64,000 nucleotides of DNA from Helopsaltes ochotensis (Eukaryota; Chordata; Aves; Passeriformes; Locustellidae). Both the position numbers and the translations under genes were made by a program. The DNA is taken from contig VXBM01000058.1 of NCBI GenBank assembly GCA_013400155.1, forward strand, positions 576,398 to 640,397, written 5' to 3'. The stretch's first letter is position 1; each line of letters starts with the position of its first letter. Shown here in pieces: positions 37,704-52,200 of this stretch. Below the pieces are notes generated by a model. The model saw only the letters and a program-made list of their open reading frames with translations, was not told the DNA's origin and searched no databases.

Positions 37704-40389
37704 ATGGAAAAGGAGGGTGGTCAATGCATTAGCATGACATACTTGAAAATTTACACGGAATTGTCACATCATGAACATTTTTAAACCAAGTAGGGATTGC
37801 AAGATTTTGTCCAACACAGTAATAAATGAACATTTATTCATGTTCCAGTGAGCAGTAGCAGAGAGCATGTCTCAGGAGAAAACCAGCAGGAGTTAAGGGC
37901 TCCATTCATCAAAAATCTGATTACTCTGTTCTCGTTTGTTTGTACCTGTTTTTAAATCCAAGGAGTCCCACAATACAGTGCTGGGATAAGAAATCTCATG
38001 ATGCAAGCAAAAGGAAAGGAGTTTAATGACTGCTGCATGTTCTTCATCTCATAATTTTATCAGTAAGCTCTCAGACTTCTAGAAATTGCTCTGAAATTGG
38101 CAGCCCAAACTTAATATCTTCTTCCATTTTGCCATCACATGCAATTTTAGTTCTCAAGTGACTCCAATTTTAAACTCCCAGTGATTTAAACAGCTGCATT
38201 GTGCAAAGGCTGGAGTGAGGACATGCTTTTGTAATCAAGCATCCCAACTCTAAATTTTATGGTGTGATGGTTACTGTGCCCCATTCAAACTATGCCCCAT
38301 TACACAGAAGTGCATTCCTTTGATTTTACCAAAGAGACCATAAATATGACAAACAGCATAACTGGAAAACATGATTTCATGCCTGGATTTTTCAGCTACT
38401 GCAAGGAATAAATGAAGTGGTCTCTGAAAGGGGCATATCTTTGCAGTGAATTATGTTTGTATTATTTGTATGGCTAGCAGAGCTCATCAGTGAGCTTACC
38501 AGAATATAGGTGGCTGCTACACCATTTAGAGTAACAGGGAACTCAGATTTCAAATCAAAATAATAAGAATGTAACTTCTTATTTTCGTGGTTTAGTACTG
38601 TGGAGACTCAGAGTGTGGGGGAGGAAGTTATTATGCTGGATATAAGAATGTAAAACATGTTCCATAAGTGCATAAATGAAATTGATTGTCAGCAGTCACA
38701 TACTTGGCAAACTATAAGGCTTATTTGCCTTAAAATTTCTTATTGTAACCTTTCTCTCTTCCCCCAAGGTGATGTAATGTTTTAATCTATGAAAACCTGG
38801 TTTTGAATAAGATTTGACTTCAAAATAGAAATCTGATTTTGATTCAACATTAGGACCTAGCAGACAATCCCATTTGTTTGATCACTGCTATCTTTCTTCC
38901 AAAAAATCCCAGGGCGTGTTGCCAGCCATGCTTGGCAGTACAGAGCCTGCGTGGTTGCTGTCAGTAATACTAAAGCTTAACTAGGTTCTATCATTAGTTT
39001 ACTTCCAGCTTGAAATACCTGAATAAATGCAATAAAAATTTCAAAATACAATCTAATCACTATACTGTCTGGCATTACTAAAGCAAAGAATAAAACAGCA
39101 TGCACAGGTACAATAATTGAGAATTTAATTTGGGTAATTAAGTTTAATATATAATAAAATTTTAGAGTAAACGCTTAAAATGCTCCTAAAAATATGGAGG
39201 CTTATTTTTATAGCAAGGTAGTTACTACAAACATTTCTATTGGGTAATTTTGAGTTTTTATGTAAAGTATTAACTTACATGAAAGTCCAAGTGCAAGTCC
39301 ATGAGCAAGTGATTTCAGCTGGTGTTAGATTAGATCCTGTGGGACAAAGGGCAGGCTTCATGCCAGCTTTAAAAGTATAATTACTCACTTGCAAACCTCA
39401 AATCAAGTATTTTTCCTTGCCAAGATTGGTGATTTTCAAAACTATTTTCTTTTAAAGTCCAAAAATTGATATTTCTTTCCCTTTCCCCTCTCTTCTTTGC
39501 ACCTTCATCTTATTTAGTGCTTCCCTGAATGGTGAACCTGGTGGCCAGGCACATTCCAAAAATATTTACAACAGCCAAAGGCAAAACTGTGCTGAGCTGG
39601 CTCCTGCCTTGCCTGCCTTTGAATGGGCTGGTGGCCATGCAAGTGTCAAAGGATACTTGCAAAGGAGGTCAGGAGAAAGGTTTAATTTGGTTAGTCCCAA
39701 ATTTTAACTGATTTTCAGTGCTCGAGTTGATAGCCTGTGGGCCCCACTGAAAGCCTGTAAAAAAAATGGGCTTCAAGACACTGAATTTTGGATGTTTCCA
39801 GAGATAAGGTAATAGCAATAATGCTGGGCTCAAGATTAATGCCATTTGAAATGCTGAGATAGTGATAGTAATTTCCTAAACCGTTTCTGTGTTCAGACAG
39901 CTTCAAGGCTCAGTGTGTTGTTGCTTCACTGTCAGCTCACTCCAGTGAATCAGGAATGCTGGTCTGGAAGCAGCTCAGAAGTGCCAGGCAAGGGCAGAAT
40001 ATGCCAGGAGAAAACCCAAGGCAGTTCTACATTTATGTGGGTAAGCAGCTAAAAAATTTTGTGAGAACTTCAAGGATAACAAGTACTATTTTTTCTCAGC
40101 TGTAAATGTACTGTGTAAGAGGACACGGTAAAATGTAGTATGAGGCTCTCCAGGAACTGGGAATTACCATAGCAGGCAGAGCAGTGCTCCATTCTGTGCA
40201 TTATTGTGTCTTTGGAAGTGGCTTTTGCTCCAAGGAAATTTGAGTATTTACATGTTTTTAAGCCTATCTACCTCGTTAGAGCCATCTGATATTCTCATTT
40301 CCCTCTGCCTAGCTTGTATGTGAACCCTATCAAACAATTGAATGCAAAGATAATATGTGGCAAAGCTAATAGGTTATGCACATGCTGCA

Positions 40390-40471
40390 TAAAATAAAAT
40401 AAAATAAATAGAATAAAATAAAAAATTAATAAATAGAATAAAATGAAATATAAAATAAAATTAGTAGTAAA
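40390..40471 (+). repeat. AAAAT-type microsatellite
   Basis: Imperfect AAAAT/AAAT units (ATAAAATAAAATAAAATAAA and similar) run for about 80 bases with interruptions such as AATAG and TTAAT. The many AATAAA words here are a by-product of the repeat and not evidence of a transcript end. Confidence 0.9.
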
Positions 40472-43400
40472 TCTTTAAAGCTGTTTAAAATCTGTTTACA
40501 CCCCATGCAAAATTCTTCACTCTAGTACAGTGATAATGGATAAAAGCACCCTGTTCCTTCCTGTTCTGGCAGTACTATGCGGCTGAATATGTATCCTTGT
40601 GCTGATGTCTGCCCCAAATGGAAAACTTAGCATATCATGGCTGATTTTTGCTGCCTTCCTGTAGGTCTCCAAGCTCTGCTCTGTACTGTCTGTAATAGGG
40701 GCCAACCACTCAATCTGGGTTGAACTAAAACTCTCAGTATTTCTCATAGAATGGTACTTGAGTTCTGGACAGATCTACCTTGCTACTGAAGAGGCTGCTA
40801 TAGACTTGCACCCATAGAAACACCAAAAATCATCCAGAGCATTTGAAACTCTGGTTTGTTGGCAGTTTCTCATGCTCAAGGAGCATCAGTAGAAGAAATA
40901 TGGCCTCAAGCAGATGGGAACTGGTGCCTTCATGTTTGGGGGCAAGACTGGTTCCTGAGGCTGACTGAGAAAAAGATTCCTCATGCCACTGCCTCTTGTC
41001 ACCTCCTGAGAGGGACAAACAGTCCTGCTCACCTTCTTTTGAACATTTCCACCACAAGTATTGGTTTTAGGCCCTCTACTTCCTTCTGAACAGTGTATCA
41101 GCAACCCAGCACCACAGGAGAACAGGAAAATGTGACAGAGCTTTGGTGTACAAGGATCATTGTTTTGAGAAGTATCAATACAAGTCCATCAGCTCTCACA
41201 TCAGTCTTGAATATGTTTGGGGTTTTTTTTAAATAAAGCCTAAGGAACAGTAGAGCAGTGAAGTCAAGTCTAAGTCTCCAGACCTCACCCTGTGCTGTTG
41301 TTTCGGGCCTGATATCTGCAGTGTGACCACTGGTCTCAGCCTCCTCTCTGGAGGTTTCTTCCCCCAGCACAGAGCAAGCCTTGGTTTTACACCCATTTTT
41401 CAGGAAAGAAAAACAATTAAAAATCAGCCTGTGAACTGAGGAAGGGATGGTGAAGGTGGGAACTGTCCATACAGCCTAGAACTGGGGCTTTTCTGTCAGG
41501 GTGGGCACAACCTTTCCTAGCACTTTATCTGCTCCTCATAACATAAAATACAAATGTCAGTGATGGTCTAAATGCGTCTATGTAACACACACCACAAAAA
41601 ACATGCCAGTGTTTCTCCACCAGAAAGAATTCCTGCATTTGAACTGTGTGAAGCTTCCCTGGGTGTCATGCAATGCTGACAACAAATCTGTGGTACCTGC
41701 ACACTGTTCAGGGGAGTGCTGCCTGTAGTGCTGTTCTTAAGAAGGTTTAAAAATTCTGAAAACCTGAAAACTACAAAACTGCCTCACAAACAGTTTGCAA
41801 GCCTCTGACTTCAGCAAAACACAAGAATCAATCCTGAAACAAAAGAGTAATACCAAAAGCTGCTTGACACAAGACTGTTTGTAGAAGGAAATGAAAGCAG
41901 TCCGATTTTTAGAGCAGTAAAGAATATGGAGGGAAAAATAGGGACATTGAAAGCTGTGGGAGATCAGCACTTCTGAGAAGCAGCTGGTTTATTACAGTTA
42001 GAGTTATTACATTAATATTCAGCCCTAAGGCCTACATTTTGTCAGCCTGTAAATAAATCATGTCTGTTGAAAATGCTTTCCCCCAGTGGCGATGTTCTGC
42101 ATCGGGAGGGAGTCTGTGGGATGTGCCCGGCACAGCCGCTGAGGGGCAATGGTCTTATGCTCAGACCAGAAACTCACCACGAGGTTTTCAAATAGCTCTT
42201 CATCACAGACACAGATGAAATCCAGGATCAGCTGCCATGACAATGTAGGAAGAAGGTTGGAGTGGCAGCAAGAGAGGCACAGGCACATGTGGGGTCTGCC
42301 AGAGCTCCGTGCTCCAGCTCAGACAGCGGCTGTGGCCTCGCTGGCACCCCGGCTCCCTGTGCCCACGCTTCCAAAAGGGTGGTCAACAACATCATCACAC
42401 ACAGGCGGCCAAATGTCACCACTCAGGGAAGTGGCAGGCAGGAGCAGAACGGCAAAATGCTGCCTGGCATTAGAATAAATTAATGTTATGTCACTCCAGC
42501 TTTTATAGAAGTTGAAGTGTTTAACAGCATTCTGCTTTTGCTTCCCCCACTTGCTTTATGTTTCACTGTGTAACAGTTGTAAACTGTACAATTGCCTTAC
42601 AAGATGTTCATTACTATGTGATAAAATATTCATCAAAGGAGAGCAGTAAAACAGCAGATCTTCAGAAATACATGCCTTGAAAAGACTTGAAAAGAAAGAA
42701 AGGCAAAGCAGAATTATTAAATAACAATAATAGAATTCTTGAGATAATAGAAACCAGGCTTTTATTCTGAAATCCTATTTGTTCCGTGCCCTATATCTCA
42801 GATTTTAAAAGGAATGTTTTCACAGCAAACTTAAAGAGGGTTTTATATTTATGAGGCATAAAAATTAACAGACTTTTTTATGAGCACCTTTGCATGCTCA
42901 GACACAAGAATTTTTGTATCATCATATTGTGAAATGGAAACAATTAAGGGATGGTGGTGGTGCTACCTTGGTACACTCGCTGTGTTCCACTGAGGAGAGA
43001 GCTCTGGCAGGGAACTCCCCATGGCTCTGGCTTGGGTCCCGATGATCAGCACTTGGAGCCAGGCGTGTCTTGCACTGAAGGTGACGGTGGCTTTCACCAG
43101 AGGTAAAGGTGGCTTTACCTGCCCATGGGGACTCTGATGGAGCAGCTCCATAGCTGGTGCAAGGCGCTGGCCAAGGAACCACCTCAGTTTTCCAAGGGTA
43201 GGATCTGGCACTGCAGAATTAATGGTGATGTTTAGGAAGTGCAGAGAAAGGACAGGAAAAAAATCAAATTACTAGGATTTGCTGTTTCTTTGGGGTGAAA
43301 GGTAACAATAAATAGTGAAGGACACAACCTCTAATTGTATAAACCCTAAGAACTGATTCTTTATATCCCAATGAGGCTGTAAGCTTTTCCTATTACTGAT

Positions 43401-46129
43401 ATCGTGGCCAAGAGACAAAGAAAAAAAAATGGTAGAGATTAAACAACTCACTCATATCAGGTAGAGGAGTCAAGAGATCTGCATTTTAAATGGCTTGAGG
43501 AATGTCACACATACTGCTGAGCACCTGCAGTCTTTAATAAAAAGCCTGAACATTAACCCTTTTTCTTATAATTCTTTCCTACAGCAGTACCATTCCTGTA
43601 ATAGGGGACCAATGTTGGTTTATTTGGTTTAGGTGTGGCATTTTTTGGTTGGTTTTTTAAGTCTATTAGTACTGTATAAAGCTATAGCAAATCATACTGT
43701 ATTCCTGCTTAGAAGCAGCCCAAAATCATCTGCTACAGTTACCAACCCTGTTGCTTCATTATTAACTTGGATAACACCACTCTTGTTTCTAAGAGCTGTA
43801 AGCTAGTTCTTGTAGGCCTTGATGAACTGTGTTTACTGAAGCTGAAATCTAAACTACCTGTTTTCAGAGCACCATATTGCAATTTGATTGCAATAGGTGT
43901 TGCTTTTTGGGTTGATTTGGTTTTGCCTTTTTTATTGGACATTTATGAAATAACAGTGTCTTTTGATTGTCTAACACTCCAGAATGAAAAATATTATCAT
44001 TTTGAGCTATGACAGACAAAGAGAAACAGGGAAAGTGGAAAGCCAGAGGAAAGACCTTCACTCAAACATATCGTGCAATTTAGTGAGTCCTAATGAAAAT
44101 CTAATCAATGGCAGCTTTATAGAGGTGAAGTCAAATCAGCATGCATATGTGTAAAACAGAGCCACCAGTCACTGTGACGGTAACAGTGCACAATCTTTCC
44201 TGACACCGCTTCCATTAGTGACATTTATAAATTGGTCCCACTGTCTCTGTAGGAAGTGGGGTGGGCAGATGTGCTCTGATGTGTCTGGTACCTCTGCTGG
44301 TTTGGAAATGGGGGAATAATGGGGGAATAGCAAGGCAATAGACACTGCAGTAATTTTTCTTTCCCCTTTCAACACAAAATAGCCATTTTTAGCATCTAAC
44401 GTACTTTTCTGAAGAATTGTTTTAAAGCACATGATTTTTCTACTAATTTTGATACATTTCTTGTGCTTTGCAGGAACTGTGGTAGTGTTCCAGTCATCAG
44501 TCTCTATTCACAGGACTACCCCTGGACTCTGAATGTGTTTTTTTTCTTCCCAAGTAGGATATCATTTTGCTTTCATAATACACACCTAGACCCAGCTGTA
44601 CAGGCAGAGCTTTTTTATAATCAGCTGTTCAGGGGAATCCAGCTGATTTCTGTGCTGTTCCTGGGCTGAGGGACACTAAGGGACACTGCTGGAGGGCTGC
44701 TGACACTTCCCTAGGGAGTGAGCAGGGAGACTCTGAGCACCAACAAAGGTGACATGCAGCCACCAAAGGGGACTGAGTAACCCAGCCCTGGATGATTCTC
44801 CTGCTCCATCACAGATCTGTGACTTGGCAAGGCAATGAACTCCATGGGAAAAATGACTTCTCACAGAATTATTGCCCAGTGGCAACAACTTTATGTGCCC
44901 TGCAGCCATGGGCAAGTGTGGCCATGTGGAGCTGGTCTGGGCAGGCAAGGGAGGACACCTGGAGGGATTCAATCCTTCCTCCCTCCATGGCCCCACACCC
45001 ATCCCAGCGAGGGTGGATAACCACTGCCACCGCCGGGGACTTGCCCTCCAACTTCCCTGCAGCTCTTCCAGACACTCCTGGCTGGGGCAGGCCGAGAGAG
45101 TACGTGTCCAGCCACTGCTGGTATCTATTCCAGGACTGCAAAAGGTACAAATTTGCTTCAGTAACAGTGATCTTGGCAGATGACAGAGGCAGCTCTAGCA
45201 CTCTTTTTCATACATACATATTTTGGACTCCCACCGAGAGTTATTAGTTATTAAAAAGCAATCAAATGAGGCTGGCTTTGGAGTACATTTGTTAGCCATG
45301 TGATATCAATTAAGCCCCAGTCTCCTGACTGTAAGGAATTGACATTACCTCATACACAAGCAGGATTAAATTCCTTCTCTTTCCCTCCCCCTCTTTGAAG
45401 CTGGTAATGTCAAATATCTCCCACATTCCTGGGGAAAATGTTGCAGCTATCCTGAGTATGTGGATGCTTTCAATTTGTCATTAATAGATCTGCATAGCAA
45501 ATGCTTGTGCTGGGGGAGCAGCAGCAGTGGAGGAGTCACTGGGCTGTGCAGTGCTGAACCCTGTGGTCAGTGCCCTGCCCGGCTGAGCAGTGCCCACCAA
45601 GCCCAGGTGGCCCAGCTGGGATGCCATGCCCTTCGTTAACTCCCAGAGAAAGGCAGGGTTTTCTTCACTCAAATGGGGGCCTGCCACTGACAGCAAACCC
45701 GCTCTTTCTCAATGCTTTGCACAACCCAAGACAGAGCTAAGAAAGGAGTGGAAAGTTTCCACCCTCTCACACCAGAGCTCATATCCCAAACACCCCGTTT
45801 GACATCAACTGGAAACCTCAACAGAAGGTTAAGGCTTGTATTGACACTATTGCTACTCTTCTGTCAGGTTTTTAAATCTCCCAAATAAGCCTCATTTAGA
45901 TTTCACTGCAAATTTATCCGTTTCCTTAGCAGGTATGACATGGCAATGCTTCTGCGATACTGAGAATCAGGATCTTTCTCTCTGGTGCCTCTTGTGCTTG
46001 TCAAACTCTCCTGGACACACCAGCAACCCAATCTGCCAAAGTGACACAAGACCCTGCAAACAGTGTTTTGGACACCAAGAAATTGCTTAGGTGAATTCCA
46101 TATTTCATTTCCAAGGCGGTTTTATCTCT

Positions 46130-46345
46130 TCATGGTTTGTTTTTATCAAGCTTGTCCATTTTAATGCAAATGCTGCAATTTAAGATTTAAAAAAGGGAGA
46201 GTACTTTTGTCAGCCAAGTTGACAGAGGTTTAGTATTTATTTATGCAAATTACATATTCTGTCAGAGTGCAAAATCGCAAACAATTGCCAAACCAATTAA
46301 ATTAACATATTTCAGATAAATAGCTCTTCCCAATTAGTGAAAAAA
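46130..46345. promoter_or_regulatory. Candidate conserved non-coding element with two POU octamers
   Basis: Perfect octamers ATGCAAAT lie at 46164-46171 and 46243-46250, same strand, 79 bp apart. They are accompanied by homeodomain-type words (CCAATTAAATTAAC near 46290, CAATTAGTG near 46332) and no simple-sequence expansion. The octamer is the binding site of POU-family factors. The regulatory role is inference from motif density only. Confidence 0.3.
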
Positions 46346-49189
46346 TACCCATTTTCAATTGTAATGGAAGAAAATATTTTTTCATATGTATGTTAAACAT
46401 ACAGATAGTTTTATAAGTGAGAAAACTACTGTATAAAAAAACTTGCTATAAGCATTCTTGTTCAAAACATGGATATTTGAGGTTATGAACTGTGGTTTTT
46501 AGGGGCAGACTTGCTAAAAGCAACAAATCAGTGTGTAATATTTTTGTAGTTGGGTAGCATGTATATCTACACATAAACCTGCGTGCCTGGCATACCCTGT
46601 AATGAGATTTTATACAAATATATATTTTATATGTATTTTTATACGCACTATCCATATATATTTTTATAAAATTAATGCTTGCTGGAAATTAGTTTCTTTG
46701 CATTTCAGTGACAGCATCTTCATTGCTTTGTCCTGTTTCTATGACTTGAAAGAGTTAATTGCCAAACAGTTCACTGTATGGGAACTCCTACAAAATTTTG
46801 GACAGATTTACTGCACCATAGACAGGATTTGTCAGTCTATCACATATTCATTATTTCCATCAGTTAGGACCAGGGCTCAAGTATTGCCTTTGGGATGAGT
46901 TTCTCAGGTGTACCCAGATTTGTTGGTGGCAAATGGGGATTTCCCACAGTCCTAAAGAAGAAACCTGTCTGCAAATCCTAAGTTCTTGAAGCCTATGGGT
47001 GGAGGGGTTTTCACTTCCTCTTCAGGTCCAGTTCAGGGACTGAGGTAATACTGATGGCTTTGATGAGGTTCCATGCAATTGGATGGAGGCCAAAGATGAG
47101 ACATTTCTGTCTGAAAGGATCCAGCTGGTGAAGAAAACACCAAGGCCAGAAAAAACAGGGGTCCAGCTGTTCTTATATTTTCCAGGAAAGCCTTTTGCTT
47201 TAAAAAGTCTTTTCCATCATAACCTGGCTTGAGGGAAAGGTGATGATGCTCATCTGCACCCTCTCCACAACATATTCTCCGGAGCAGGTCGCAGCACCCT
47301 CAGAGCTGGGCACAGCCAAGGGCTCTGTGACCTCAGCTGGTCTTGCCAGTGTGCCAGAAGGTGCCACCACAGAGGAAGATAAAAGGCTCCCCATTTCCCA
47401 CTGTCATAGGGGTTTTGATGAGGTTTTGAAGTATTGAGGTGACGTTCAAACGCATTTGGTCCTAATATAACCAAACATGTCTGTGATCAATGTCTTCCAT
47501 TCAGTGGTATAAGTTGTCCAAATAGCCTTAGGTTTGACATTCTTGAACTTTGGACTGCTTGATTCTCTAAAGGTAATGTAAAAAAACCCTGAAGGACAAC
47601 GTTTGTCACCCAGAGGAGGTTTTTAGGAAGAATTCCCATCATCTATGGTTTTTTAATGACTATTTTCATGTCTATTTCTACAGCTCAAAGTAGGAGGAGC
47701 TGCAACAAACTTTTCATGAGAGCAAATCCTATTCCAGTCACTAAACCAACTTCCAAAAGCTTTAGCCCAAGCTTATGTACTTTGGAGTTGAATTTTTAAA
47801 AAATAAAAATGCCAGAGCCAATATACAGCTCAGAGTAGACAGAGGGTCTATCATATTCTTATTTTATTATTCTGCTTCCAGAGGGAACCTTTTATCATAA
47901 CTGTGCTGTCATTGTTGCATTCATTAAAGAAGAAAAAAGGAGGGAAATTACATTGCTCAGGCAGTGCTTCGTTTCTGATGATGGATCCCACACACCCTGG
48001 GAGCTCGGAGTCAGGCAGGGACACGAAAACCCTCGGAGCTGCCCATGGCACTGGGTGGCCTCAGCAGCACAAAGGTGACAGTCCCCACTTAACCACTGCA
48101 TGTGTTTGAATGGCAAAGCTGGGTGGTGGTCTGGGCTGCTCCTTGATGGGATTTTAGGCTGCGAAGAGGCAGCAGCAGGAGTGGAGCTCGGCTCACTGCC
48201 CAGAGCCCCAACTCGTGCCCAGAGTATGGCTGTGGATGCTGAGCAGCCACAACCCAGCAGCTGTGTGTTAGTGTGAACTGGGGGGATGATGAGACAGAAA
48301 ATATACCTTTTTCTCAGAATAAAAACCCCTTATCTTCCTCAGACAGACTGTGTGAAGAGAGAAATTGCTCACCTGAGCAACAAATTGCTTGGTGGTTGTT
48401 TTTGTCTCAGTGAAAGAGCCAAAATTTAGGATTCTTTAAGCTGAGCATCTCCTCAGCTGTTCCCTCTGCCACCTGCTTTGGGCACCACTGGCTGGGCCAG
48501 CAGGAGGTGCAGCACACCTCTCAGGCTGGAACATGCTGGCATTTACAGGAAGTAAGGGGGATTTAAGGCAGAATCATAACACGAGTGAAGCCTGGCTGCG
48601 TGTAAGTCTCCATCAGATGACAGGCAGTGTCCAAAGGAATGCAGGACACCTCCTTGCACCTTCCGGGACAGTGATTGAAAGCAGAGTGTGAGTGTGCTCC
48701 TCCTGCAGAGTTCTGGCACCCACAGGGGACTGGAGGGCTCGGGAAGCCTGGGAGCACATGGGGATGGCAGGTCACTGCTGCCATGGGGATGGGCATGTCG
48801 GCACTTGAGCACAAAGACATTCTTTGGGAGGGGAAGCTTTCAAATGAAAGGAAAGATAATTGTATTTTTTTTTTAAGTTGGAAAGATGACTGAAGAATTT
48901 CAGAAATGTTTCATCTAAATGTTGAGTTCTCAAGAAGCTGCAGCCAGCCTCCTGCCCACTCTGTGTGTGCACTTAAAGAAATGTAGGTGGAAAGAATTTT
49001 GGGGAGTATATTGGCTTTTAATAAAATAAACTCTTTCTGGGGTAATCTCAAATCATTTCTGTGTCCTTAGGATGATCAGGAACCAACTTTTTCTTCATTG
49101 CTAAATATTGGGAGCACAGTATTACTATTTCCTACAGCTGAGGCCAAATTTTTAAAAAATGTTCAGATACCTCATTCTCCCGAAACCCA

Positions 49190-49270
49190 GTATTTGCTAA
49201 TTAGCACGTATTTATCTTCACAAACATATGCATCATTTGCATATTTCTGATGCCCTGCACAAGCATACGC
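49190..49270. promoter_or_regulatory. Candidate regulatory element, homeobox/POU words
   Basis: GCTAATTAGCAC near 49195 is close to a palindromic homeodomain site. A reverse octamer ATTTGCAT follows at 49235-49242, inside an ATATGCATCATTTGCATAT context. No coding or repeat identity was seen. Confidence 0.25.
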
Positions 49271-52200
49271 CTTCGTCTCCAGACATTAGGAATTAGAGAA
49301 GTTGAGGAGGTACCTGCAGATCGATTAGCATCCCAAATTAGTGCTCTTGGATACCAGTTGTTCTAGGTCCAGACGCTGGACTTTACCTCATGGAAGTTTG
49401 CCCCTGCAGTAAGGTGAGGAGGTGACTTGACTCTTCCCTTGCCCTCTTCAAATTTAATCTTTAGAGGGTTGAAGATATGTCTATGGGATTGGGGAAATTG
49501 AGAATGTTTTTTAATTGGAAATTCTTGTGGTGATTAAGGGAAAGACACCAGAATTAGGTGTCTTCAAAAATGTGTATTTTCGTGTTGTACAGAGACTAAG
49601 AAGAAAGATCCCAGCTTCTGCCCTTTTTTCCTTCATAGCACATTTCAGATCAAATCCAGCACTGGTCTTATCTTTGGAAGTTCTTAGGTCTTTTAAATCT
49701 GAGATTTCAATGTATTTTCAGCAAGGTAAGCTGCTTTTTTATGTGCTAGGAAAGGGGGTGGATGATGAAAATAGGCAGACTTTCTCCTTTCCTTCAGGGT
49801 GATGTAGATAAAGTGTGACTCCTCTGAAGCTGGAGCAGGACCAGCACCAGAGGATATGGGTAGATGCAAGGTAGGGCTGATTCTCCTCCCGTGGTTTATA
49901 TCTGAGCCGCCACTTTGGACTCACAGAGAAGAACTGGGGAGTGTGGGGTTTTGGAAAGAGGAACAAAGGAGATAATTCTGTCTTAGCTGTTAGGGAGCGG
50001 CAGGATGCTCAGAAGGTGCTTGCTGGGCACTTTGGCTGGTCCACTGAGCAGCTTTCCCTGAGCCTCTGCGGCCTTGTGTGTTCTCCTGTGCGCAGCTCGG
50101 GGGGCCGTGTTTGCCAGCTGACCCCACAGAGTGCTGGGCAGTGGCCGTGGCTGTGCTGAGCTCTAATGGTTGCCTGCCAGGGCAGAGCCTTTTTCTGTTG
50201 CTTGTCAGCAAACCCTGGCACTGCTGATGGTTGGCCTGGCCCAAAAGCACAGCAAAGACCATATTGGAATGCACATGTGATCCAGAGGGATCCAGGGATG
50301 GAGCAACTGTTCACTGTGATTTCTTTTTTCTGCTGACATTGCACTCTGCAAATTATGAGGTGTAAAAAAATATATATGGGAAAGTTTTAGGGTCAATTAA
50401 AGGACTGTGTTAAATCCATGCACCCGTTTCCCAGTAACAGCAGCAATATGGGACAGCAGGGCTGGATCCTTGTTTCTGTGTACCTGCGTATTTCCATCAA
50501 AGGCTGTCATTTGTCATTTTAAGCTTGAGCAGGTTTTTGCCCTAAAGATCCTGTAAAGATCACTTTTTAGAGTGATTTTTTCTCTTTCTGTTGAAAGCTG
50601 GACTGCTCCTAAAGATGGTTATGCTTGTGGCAGCTGGAAAGAATTTGGGGTAATTGCCTACCCTTACGGATTTTATGGACGAAGCATAAAACAGAGCAGT
50701 GATGTGAGGCACAGCTTGGGTCTCTGTTTCAGAAAGGCTGTGTTTTCTGTTGGGGGACAGCCCTGAAGGAAATGCACAGGTACACAGAAATACATGAAAT
50801 GCCACCAAAAGAGTGTCCCCTCAGCAACCTCCCAGAGCACAGTCCTGCAAGGTGAGGCACCCTGAGAGCTCACCACACTTCAGCCTCGTGCTAAAATGCA
50901 ACTGGTGTTGTCCTAAAGCCAACCCAATAAACAAAGGCTTTGTCAATAATATTTAAATGGGCTGGCATTGACTGTGGCCATGCCAGGCTGTAGCCAGGGC
51001 TGGTGTGTGTTTCATGGCTCTGACTGAGTGTCCAGAGCTGACTGCCATCATTTTCATGTCTGGCACCCAGAGAATGCTGTCACAGTCAGGTCTTGCATCT
51101 TTATGAAGTATTAAATAGCCATCATACCTCTCACTGGAGAAGACCAAGAGAGCGTTGGGTCTTCTAATCCAGGTGGCACTAAAACAAGGTTTTCTTACAA
51201 GGATGTTCCCACTTCATGCTGGATAATCATCTTCTTGTACAGAGACCCCTTTCATCTTTATTTTCAGAACAGGAGATGGCCAGTGACAGGAAGGACCATA
51301 ATGTGCCCTTAAAAATAACAAAAACCAAATGATAGCTCTGTGATTTCAATCCTATGAATATCACTTATTGTCAAGGTGGAAGTTGGGAGTCAGAGAGCAG
51401 TGCAGGCAGCAAGGTGCCAGCCAGCCTATTTGAACTTCAGTCCCTCTGAGCCAAGGAATACTCTAATTGTTTTATGCAACATGTGGCCCTTTGATTCTGG
51501 CAAGCAGAAGCAGAGAGAAAGTTGCTATGCAACCAGGAAAGCAGCTGCTGAGCCAAGGAGTCCAAGAACTGGGAACTTCAACAAACACAAATTGTCTTGA
51601 AAAACACAAACAGGCAGAATTTTACGGTTACTTCCAATTTTTGTGTTTGTCATCATCTTCCTTCTGAATTTATTTAGTCAATGTTGGTGGAGAGTCATAG
51701 AAATGTTGCCTCAGGTGCAGGCTGGCAGCCTGTTTTGGGAGCTGTAAAACTATGGGAATTTGGCTTTGGTGACAGTGACATTCTGTTCATGCAGCTGACA
51801 AGGGACTTTAATTATTTTCGTCTAGGCTTGCACTGAGCCCAGAGCACTCCCCCTGTGACTGCAGTGCTGGCTGGGGCACGATGTCTCTGGCAGCAGTGCC
51901 AGGTCACGGCGAGGTTGTGCCCAAGGCCAGGGCTGGCAGGGGTGAGCTGTGCGAGGGACATCCCACTCTGCCTTTGTTCCTGAACCAATGAGCTCCAGGG
52001 TCCCTGCAGGGACCATCACCCTGGGGTGAACCTTTGTTCAGATGAATGGCTGAATTTTGCTCGTGTTTTCTGTGAAAATAAATGTGGCTGTCTTCTCAAA
52101 GACTGGACAACCAGCAAACTCCTCTGCTCAGATGTAGTTCTAGTGCTAGCAGGGAGGCCTGTCTGGCATTAGCTTTTTATTAAATAAATAACTGAATAAA

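Noticed and set aside
40390..40471. Many AATAAA hexamers suggesting a transcript end
   Set aside because: They come from the AAAAT microsatellite and have no upstream exon.
43440..43495. Possible reverse MIR fragment (GAGATTAAACAACTCACTCA)
   Set aside because: The diagnostic CCCAAGGTCA block is missing and similarity is confined to one short word.
44447..44669. Good-looking splice acceptor (TTTCTTGTGCTTTGCAG) followed by a 60-codon frame
   Set aside because: Such acceptors occur by chance at this rate. There is no CpG enrichment, branch-point support or donor, and the frame includes a low-complexity Phe run.
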